From the NCBI GenBank assembly GCA_009746045.1, contig RPFO01000667.1:263221-325220 (forward strand): DNA of 62,000 nt. The letters run 5' to 3'. Under the pieces are notes generated by a model. The model ran no database searches. It was not told the DNA's origin and saw only the letters and a program-made list of their open reading frames with translations. Positions 1 to 62,000 of this stretch are shown here, piece by piece. Source of the stretch: Mesostigma viride (Eukaryota; Streptophyta; Mesostigmatophyceae; Mesostigmatales; Mesostigmataceae). The position numbers were made by a program, and so were the translations under genes. Every line of letters starts with the position of its first letter. The first letter of the stretch is position 1.

Positions 1-1
1 C

Positions 2-238
2 GGGGAGGCTCGTCAGATGCTACGAAACGTTTTGGATTACGTCGGTCGTCAAACCAAAATAACGCAAGACATCGATCGGTTTCAGTACAAAATTAAATTC
101 TCGCCATTAAATCCATACAGCTTGGCCGGAGTCTGCAGGGATGATTTAACAAACACTGCGGCAGAAAATGGAGTTGAATTTGCCCTGAATTTCTCGGGAC
201 CATGGACATACCAACAAATTCTAAAACCGCTCAATTGA
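2..238 (+). other. open frame at left window edge, possible terminal exon
   Basis: A frame is open from the first bases of the window to a TGA at 236-238 (79 codons, internal ATG at 17). I do not recognise the product. Codon use is more AT-rich than in the AQR exons and there is no clear acceptor site, so it could be the last exon of an upstream gene or chance. Confidence 0.2.
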
Positions 239-1026
239 CTGATAATACGTGGTAGTGTACACGACTTTTCCTTGCCATGCAGATGACTGTTTCCTGGAGT
301 CTCGTTCTAAGTTTTTGCAACCGAGGCACACGATGAACCTGCATCCACATACAGTGGCAGAGGATCCGACAGTCGATGACTACCGACATTACGTAGGCAG
401 GTCATGGCGATGACTTTGTGCATCGACAATGGCTGACTTTCGGGCAAACGTTAGAATGCATGTCGAAACCGCCGCACAAGTACACCTGTCCGCAAGGAGT
501 CGGGTGCATCTCCTAGAAGGGCTGCCTGCGAACGATTGGTACAAAATCTTAACAAAGTTGCATGTAATACTACAAAGAGTGGATACTACTTAGATATTGA
601 CCGACGTAGCTATAACGCGACGAATTCTCAAACTTCATTACTAGCGTTCGATTGTCGTGGCAGGTTCCAGCATCAGGTTTCCAAGGTGGCAGCCAGGGGA
701 GGGAAATGGCCGGGCACTTGAATAAGCACCTACATGACCAGTTCACCACGTTAGCTAATGCGTAGGCCATGCCGGAAACACTGGCTGCTTATTAGAATTG
801 TCGTTCTTAAAAAGACACCGTAGAGATGCAGTAATTGCAAAGTCTTTGTTGCTCTTAGCAGTTAATTGTGCGCTTGGCCTCCCTGCCGGATTCGGCTCGG
901 CACTCATCGTTTCTCTCGGCATTTCCAGGCATTTCTTGTCTGAGTTTATATTGTAGGTTTAGGCGGGTTTGCGGCACTCGCCGAATGCCAGGCATAATTT
1001 GACCTTCTGCATAGTTGCCTACCGCC
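239..1026. other. 5' flank of AQR, no gene seen
   Basis: No recognisable gene or repeat. It must hold the AQR promoter and 5' UTR, but I see no convincing core-promoter motif. The AQR frame has a TAG at 1012-1014 just upstream of the start, so the coding region does not extend left in this exon. Confidence 0.5.
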
Positions 1027-56101
<55,075 letters not shown>

Positions 56102-57099
56102 TGCGTAGTCGGGGTGGACGGGGCAAGACAATGGTCGTTTTGCCGAATTGTGGTGATGGAAGCAGGGTCGACTGTTGATAACCGGCTTCCCTGTGCGAGG
56201 TGGCCCCGTGCATTTCTCTGTTTGCTCCTTCTGCTGGCTTTTTCACTTCAGCGGATGATAGGGTGTCGTCCATGGGCCAGGATATGCTAGGGTTGAGGAA
56301 TTGGTGGGACAGGAAATTAACTACTCCAGCATTATATTTGCATGGATACCCTGGCTTGGTCGGACGACTGGTGAGGGGGAAATCCCGCGGGACAACATGA
56401 CACGCTGCCAGCAAACGGATGTGTTTGGTGCTAGCAATATGTAGGCAGACATGACTGCCACTGCCCTACCATACGTCGCTGGCTGGCCGTGTCAACTCGG
56501 TGAGACATCTGCAAAAATTAATCTATTTTTCCCCCTATATCGATCCTTCTGCTTAATTAGTTTCTTCTTGTAGCCTAGTTGCATTGGTTTCAATAAGCTG
56601 ACAAATTAATATAAGAAATTCACTTACGCAAATTTAATTATTAATCCAAGCCTCCAAATTGGGAGGTCGCTGACGTAACCTTGCAAGTTCAATTTCTGAT
56701 GCAACAGTAACAGTGTACGTGGGATGTTTTTGGGCTGTCCATATGAACCATCCTTAGCCGGCACCGGCGCAGCAGACTCGGTGTTATATATCAACCCACC
56801 TTGCACCAGATGCGCAGAAGTGGTCTCGTATAGGCCGGCCCACAGCGATGGTGATAGTACGAGCCGTGCCTCCGAGTCTACTTAGTCTGATGTTATTGGC
56901 ATTCACAGCCAGGGTACTGCATTCAGGCCAACTTGGCCGCGGGAGCATGTCCCCCAAAGACTATAAGGCTTCTAGCCGAGCTCACCCACACAATGGGTGT
57001 TTTTCACTCCAAGCCTATTTACCAGCTGGCAGCTTTCCTTGTATTGATCAGGCTTGCCAGCATGGCAGCTTTCATGGTAAGGCACTAACTGCATGCAAG
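56102..57099. other. Convergent intergenic region
   Basis: About 1 kb between the AQR stop and the stop of the minus-strand MYND gene; it should contain both 3' UTRs. No repeat array or RNA gene recognised. Confidence 0.6.
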
Positions 57100-58271
57100 C
57101 TACGGCACTATCAAGACCTCGGAGCGCATGGAACTCGGGTCGGACCTGGATGGCAATCCCACATTGTTGGCGACGTTCATGTACTGCCCCTCGGTGAGCC
57201 TGCCCGCCCTGACCTTCTGCAGCGCATCCCTAACCCGCATGGCATTGTACGGGAGGGCCCGCACGTTGTAGTTGTTTACCAGGGACACGCGCAGGTAAAA
57301 GGGGCCCATGTTGGGCTTCAGGTCGGTGAACGCCGGCCCAAGGGGTTCCCCGTTCAGATCAAACTCGAGTGCGTCGTCTTTGATCCGTACAGTGACCACG
57401 TCCCCTGTACTATAGGGCTTCCCAAAGGGCCCCCCGACGCCCCCATTGGAGCAGAACTTGAGCGCGTTCCCGGAGTACTTCCAGAAAACCGTCATCTTCC
57501 CGGATTTCTTGATGCACACGCCAATGCCCAGCACATCGGACGCGTGGAGGACGCGCACAGAGCATTGGTTGTGGACGTCATCAAAGGGCTTGATACTGCA
57601 CACGGAGGACTCCCCTTGCATGCAGCCGCAGCCCAGGCCTTTATTGAAGATGGCAGGCTTGCTGTGCTGCCAGGTATTGATATCCCATTCAAAGGGGGCC
57701 CCTTCGGAGGAGCTGGGCTGGGTCTCATAACCGCGGCGCAAGGCGGGAGCTTCGTTGGGCTCATACATCCCCCGATCTAGCGTTATGTCCTTGTCGCCAA
57801 CGCGGAGATTTGCCGTGCTCGGCACACACGCGGCCTTATGCCCGCTCTTCCAATGCGACTTCTGGCAGTCGCGACTGAAATGTCGAACGACCAAATTTCA
57901 TGAAAAGAAGAAACAAACAAACCTTGCTTGATGAGAGGCGGTCGGTCATCCGGCAGCAACAAGAAAAAGATGCCGGAACAAAGACGCTGGTGCTGCAGAC
58001 GACAAGCTTGTTAACAAAAACAAAAGGCTTACCCGCAGTACGAGACCAGCTTGCACTGAGCGCAGCACAGCGCCTTTTCCAGAGCTGTATGGCAATAGTC
58101 GCACGATTTTGCAGGCTGTGGCCCTTGCCTTGGCGCGATGGGACGAACATCTGGATTTCCGGAGGAGCACAGCTCTTTCCCGAGCTCCCGAGCTTGCTGA
58201 GTCAAGGGGTTGTCGTCAAGGACCAGCTTATCAATAATACCACTAACTAGAGGGTCCATCCCTGCAATCAT
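57100..58271 (-). CDS. MYND zinc-finger and SPRY-domain protein, two exons
   Basis: complement(join(57100-57874, 58033-58271)); 337 aa, intron 58032-57875 with GTAAGC donor and TTTCAG acceptor. The splice completes the MYND finger: C57-x2-C60, C69/C70-x2-C73, Y78-C79-x3-C83, H87 or H92, C96, with SHWKSGHKAAC at the end. Residues about 130-270 look like a SPRY/B30.2 fold (GIGVCIKKSGKMTVFW, SNGGVGGPFGKPYSTGDVV, then an LEFDLNGEPLGPAF strand-loop). MYND fingers bind Pro-rich peptides and SPRY domains bind protein partners, so an adaptor role is inferred; there is no enzymatic signature. Start uncertain: ATG at 58271 or 58259, and a TTGCAG at 58269-58262 could be an acceptor for an upstream exon. 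Confidence 0.8.
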
Positions 58272-58666
58272 CACAATCGATGCTAATATGAGTTATTAAC
58301 GTACCTAAACCTTTCCCGTGTTTGCATGTATACCTAACTAAAGGGCGGCGTTGTCGGGTCACGTAGCAAACAAGCCGACCCGGAAAAAAAACGCGGCCCA
58401 ACGTCGGATGACCGCCGGGTAAGCCGCCACGTGGTTAGCGACCTGACGCGTATCGTAGCACCGACCGCCCCATTTGCGGGTTGCTGCCATCAACTAGCAT
58501 GATTTACCATCAAAGTTTACCTCCAGGATCTTACTTGACACAAATTCCCGCTGTTTGTCACTCCGGTTGTCCCCCCACTAATAATAACTATGTCGGACAA
58601 CCGGCGTGGGAAACTCTGAACTGAACAACACAGAGCATCATTATTCCACTAGATGCCTGGGTTAAC
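58272..58666. other. 5' flank of MYND gene
   Basis: No repeat or gene recognised; presumed promoter and 5' UTR of the minus-strand gene. Confidence 0.5.
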
Positions 58667-59238
58667 TACCGTAGTGGTTACAATATATGTACGCGTAATT
58701 ATGTACGAATCGACCTCGTACAGGCCCAAAAAAACCCTCTTCCGGGCCTCGTACACCTCAAAATTAGGTACCACCAGCGCAGCGCGGCGCAGACCTTAAA
58801 GCCTAGCTACCCGTGGCGCGGCGCCCGGAGGGAGTTTTCGCGCGCAAACTTCGTTTGATCTGCGTTGATATGTGGGTAGGTGCCTCGTTTCGTGGTGTGC
58901 TCCGTTGGTGTTCTCTCGTTAGGTTATGGATAGCTAGGTGGCTATGGGTGAGAAAAAGCAACGTACTCTGGACGGCTTGTGGGGTAAATTCCTGACCCCA
59001 GATGGCACTACCACGTCCCTCCTTGGCTACTATCTAATGGCTACTACCTAGTACCTACATGCAGTTCAGTCAAACTGAACTGAACTACCTACTAGGTACT
59101 CGCGCACCCTTGAATATACCCTGACATTATACGTACGTACAGTAAAAATAATTCCCAAAAGTTCTCGTACACGTAACAAAAATTCCTAAAAGTATTCGTA
59201 CGATAATTACGCGTACATATATTGTAACCACTACGGTA
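58667..59238. mobile_element. Tc1/mariner-type MITE with 43-44 bp inverted terminal repeats
   Basis: The left end (58667-58709) begins TACCGTAGTGGTTACAATAT. The right end (59195-59238) is its reverse complement over 43 of 44 bp (one inserted base). The outermost TA on each side fits a TA target duplication, leaving CCGTAG...CTACGG ends. The 572-bp interior has no transposase ORF and contains further short inverted motifs (GTTCAGT...ACTGAAC around 59063-59083). Confidence 0.88.
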
Positions 59239-61030
59239 TATGTACGTGTAGTAAATGTAATTTGTAACTCAAAACACCGTGATTAGCTAGGGAGTGAATT
59301 GATGACTGATGTTACCTTGTTATTTATTGTTGCTCATGCGTCAGTCAGTCAGTCAGTCAGCTGTATCCCACGCCGCACATGGGCCGCAGATTGGCAATTG
59401 CGTGATGCGTCCAAAGCGCGGGCTACATAGAGTGGGCTACATTGAGTGGCGGCTAAATTCGACTTCGTCTCGCGAGGCACGTGTCGCTCACACGCGGGAA
59501 GTCTGGCAGGCGTCAACGTTCCATTGGCGGGAACGTGCCGCTTACTGGTTATACCCGCATATTCTGGTGGAGGCTTAATGTTGAGGGACCAGATTCCACG
59601 AACGGTAGCGGGGGCATTTATGGGATCTAGGACCGGGCGTGCTTGGCTCAGCCGGAATGTAGAACGAGCAGGCGTATCTCGCGGTGTCCATTGGTGACAC
59701 GGCTGACACTCGCACGCCGAACAAAATTTGTTCAACACGCGATGTTCACGGTCATCGAGAAGGCCTGCGTCGGTGCCTTTCCCTGCCTTAAAGTATGCAG
59801 CGCGACGCCGTCCCCTCGAGACCGTGCATGCCTTCTTCTGGCAGCGCCCCCCCGCTCTGGCGCTCGTCACCGTGGCGAAGGGCGTCCCGACTCCCGCCAC
59901 GATTGCCAAATGCTCGGACCAGCGGAGTGAGCGGACGCGGACGCTCATGTACTGGAGTGTAGACCTAGGCTGAGGAAAGCAGAGGCCACGCCCCAGTGTA
60001 GCTAGAAGCTACATAATTGCTCAGTGCCAACATGGTCTCAATGGTATGATCGTTGTACATTGCATGCAGCGGATTGCGCTCTTTGTTGCCAATAGAGAAG
60101 AGCTTTGCTATAAGGAAGCGCCGATGGATGCGTCGCCGTGGAGCGCCGATGGCTGGGTGCGGCGGAAAGGCCGAAAAGGAAAGAACCATCTGTCGGGTGT
60201 CGTCGTAGCAGGACGTTGTTGAATACTTGTGACAAGTGTATATGTCTCCCAGCCTTCCTTGCAAATGACACAACCTTCCTCTCAACCTGTTCGTTCCGCT
60301 CTTCGGCAAGCTCTTCGGGGTGGTCTCGCAAGGGGCTATAGCACGACCCATTTATCCTTAAGCTGGTTGTCATAGGCATGGGTATGCTCTTTCTTCGTGC
60401 GGCCCGGTTGAAAGGCTCGTACAGGCTCGTAGTAACTGTCGGTTGTATCTCTTAATGTCGCAATTCTTAATTTCGCACGATATGCCATGCGAAAACCAAG
60501 TATTAAATGTGATATCGGTAGGCCTAGAATCTGTAAGATCTTGACCATGGAAGCTCAAGCCCGCCTTTGTTTCATCTGCGTTCGACGACTTGACAATAGA
60601 GATGAGTGGGGTTGGAACTGTGTTGCATTGCATAGCATGTTGGAACGCCATGCGTCCAGGCACCTCACTAACCTTAGGCAGCCATTGTCTCAGTTAAAAT
60701 TACGTTATTGAAACTATAAGAAACACACTGTTGTGTCATTGATATGAGAAACGCATGACATTTCTATTCATTAGCACCATGAATCTGGCTGCTAGAAAAA
60801 ACGCACTGATCGCGAGTTCAGTTTGTTTTTCAGCTAAACCGTCTAGGTCTTGCTCCGAACGTTAGCCAGCCATGTTTTTAAGGTACAAGGCTACACATGT
60901 CCACATCCATTTATTTCCATAAGATTTCCTGAAAAACTCGACAAACGCGGATATAAGGCGGCGTACAACGAGGTCGACCTACCATGGTCCGGATGCTTCA
61001 GATTTCTCTCGCCCAGGTACATGACTCTGT
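59239..61030. other. Region without assigned gene
   Basis: Contains a short (TCAG)n at 59341-59361 and several ORFs of 60-200 codons on both strands (longest 59349-59948 on the minus strand, Cys/Arg-rich). None has a recognisable domain. Overlapping frames on the minus strand at 59350-60380 may be a decayed transposon ORF, but I cannot identify it. Confidence 0.4.
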
Positions 61031-61357
61031 AAATTAATTAGGAACATGACTCCGTTGGGAGTACATGTGGCACATAGCCCTGAGAAGGGGCATATTAATT
61101 AATTAATTAGGAACATAACTCCTGACTGTAGGTGTAAGTTGGCGATGCCATGGTAACCGGAGACGTCCGTCCTATAGTCAGCAAAATTGGTGCGAGAGGT
61201 CCCCAGTTCGATTCCGGTCGGATTCATTTGCAGATCGCGTTTTCCGCGTTTTCCGCGGCCCGGCACTGAACGCAAAGGTTTTCACCTTTGCGGAGTGTCT
61301 GATCAGAATAACTCCGTTGGGAGTATATGTAGCACATAGCCCAGAGAAGGGGCATAT
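61031..61357 (-). mobile_element. Two tandem LINE 3' tail remnants (T4, T5), reverse orientation
   Basis: Unit 1 is 61031-61093; unit 2 is 61094-61122 plus 61316-61357, split by the SINE-like insertion. Each has a TTAATTA-rich tail, an ACTCC-GTTG-GGAGT hairpin, GTRGCACATAGCCC and GAGAAGGGGCATAT. Similar to the reverse complement of the 30600-30760 tail. Confidence 0.7.
61123..61307 (+). mobile_element. SINE-like element A, copy 2, with 8-bp target-site duplication
   Basis: Flanked by ATAACTCC at 61115-61122 and 61308-61315. 61124-61305 is nearly identical to 51672-51855 but lacks the first ~108 bp of copy 1, i.e. 5'-truncated. The neighbouring unit at 61041-61060 is the uninserted version of the same target (GGAACATGACTCCGTTGGGA). 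Confidence 0.85.
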
Positions 61358-61618
61358 GGCCTATAATACATCTAAGCTACTTCCTGCAAGGGTGGGGATG
61401 TAGACAATTAACATGCACTTGCTCTAGGTGCACTAGGGCACCTGCACCACCCAGAGTCTCGGGCAACTCCCAGCTAAGGGGAGCCCGTCATAGGTGGAGA
61501 AGATCAGCATAGCTATACAAGAGCTAGGGCATGGCTTCTCAGCAGAGAGTGCCGGACTCCCTGCATGGGCACTGCATGCTAGGCGTCATCTGGAGGGTGG
61601 CTCATGTCATAGGCACAC

Positions 61619-62000
61619 ATGTACATGACTAAAAAGGCTAGGCCTAAGCTGGTAGTTTTTGTTGACTATATCAAGGCCTTGGACACGGTCCTCTGGGAAG
61701 CTCTTTGGGCCATCCTAGCTCTGGACCGCGTGCCACCAGCGTTTATTGCTGCCATTCGCCGACTGTATGAGGGCTCACAGGCAGTAGTGCGGACTGCGGA
61801 AGGCACCACCCCACCATTCCCCCTTCACCACGGGAGTGTGGCAAGGTTGTGTCCTGTCTCCATACCTGTTCATTATTGTCGTGGACCACGCCATGCGCCA
61901 GGCACGTGCGCGCTTTACTGCTCTTAAGGGGTTCGAGCCAGGCTTGGACATCCTTAACGAGCGTGGGCACGGCGGGGTTAGCACGGGTTACCGCCTGGCT
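61619..62000 (+). pseudogene. Non-LTR reverse transcriptase fragment, frameshifted, cut by window end
   Basis: 61619 to about 61820 encodes the RT motif A region (VVFVDYIKALDTVLWEALW, with the catalytic Asp) and a following IRRLYEG block. The next conserved block (GVWQGCVLSPYLF) is one frame over, so there is a single-base shift at a C5 run (61819-61823). That second frame stays open to the window end. It is a LINE-type RT, probably dead; the YxDD motif would lie beyond the window. Confidence 0.85.

Noticed and set aside
56620-56670. Another LINE 3' tail (TTAATTATTAAT plus CCTCC...GGGAGG hairpin)
   Set aside because: Only the hairpin and AT-rich tail match; none of the other conserved tail blocks is present.
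56848-57780. 310-aa plus-strand ORF
   Set aside because: Antisense shadow of the MYND-SPRY gene, whose minus-strand frame has clear domain matches and a coherent splice junction.
59349-59948. 199-aa minus-strand ORF with a CSACECQPCHQW-type cluster
   Set aside because: Considered a piggyBac-type C-terminal zinc motif, but cysteine spacing does not fit and flanking frames are broken; left unassigned.

Overview
This is nuclear DNA from a eukaryote with spliceosomal introns. It is dominated by one gene: a 34-exon orthologue of the intron-binding spliceosomal helicase Aquarius (AQR/IBP160) on the + strand, 1027-56101. All 33 introns are GT-AG, the exons are strongly GC-biased at third positions, and the exon pieces join into one uninterrupted 5,448-bp reading frame (1,815 aa plus stop). 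Only about 10% of the gene is coding. Repeat-bloated introns, a MYND-SPRY gene, LINE ORF1 remnants and tRNA-like SINEs would fit a large-genome green alga or similar protist, but the lineage is a low-confidence inference.

Layout: 1-1026 is the 5' flank, with a short unidentified open frame at the left edge. 1027-2055 is AQR exon 1 (Ala/Pro-rich N-terminal extension plus the start of the Aquarius N-terminal domain). 3803-16944 holds exons 2-14. 16945-36463 is a 19.5-kb intron filled by a 28-bp satellite of roughly 550 units with higher-order structure; it is invaded by a LINE ORF1-type element, part of which lies in a 3.71-kb tandem duplication. 36464-41662 holds exons 15-19, 42752-53763 the superfamily-1 helicase core (exons 20-32), and 54755-56101 the C-terminus with its acidic tail. 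A convergent two-exon MYND zinc-finger/SPRY gene lies at 57100-58271 on the - strand. The right end (58.6-62 kb) is mobile-element territory: a Tc1/mariner-type MITE with 43-44 bp inverted repeats, LINE 3' tails, a SINE-like insertion with a target-site duplication and an adjacent empty site, and a frameshifted reverse-transcriptase fragment that runs off the window.

The most striking signal is inside the AQR introns. In at least 20 of 33, the intron carries extra, partly decayed copies of the neighbouring exon edge together with its splice site: exon 3' end plus 5' splice site downstream, or 3' splice site plus exon 5' start upstream. These copies often form the unit of a tandem array, so the introns appear to have grown by repeated duplication across exon-intron junctions. 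Two arrays (after exons 24 and 33) have periods of 84 and 114 bp and keep the exon frame open. Upstream of exon 17 there are three 18-nt in-frame decoy microexons on an exact 92-bp period.
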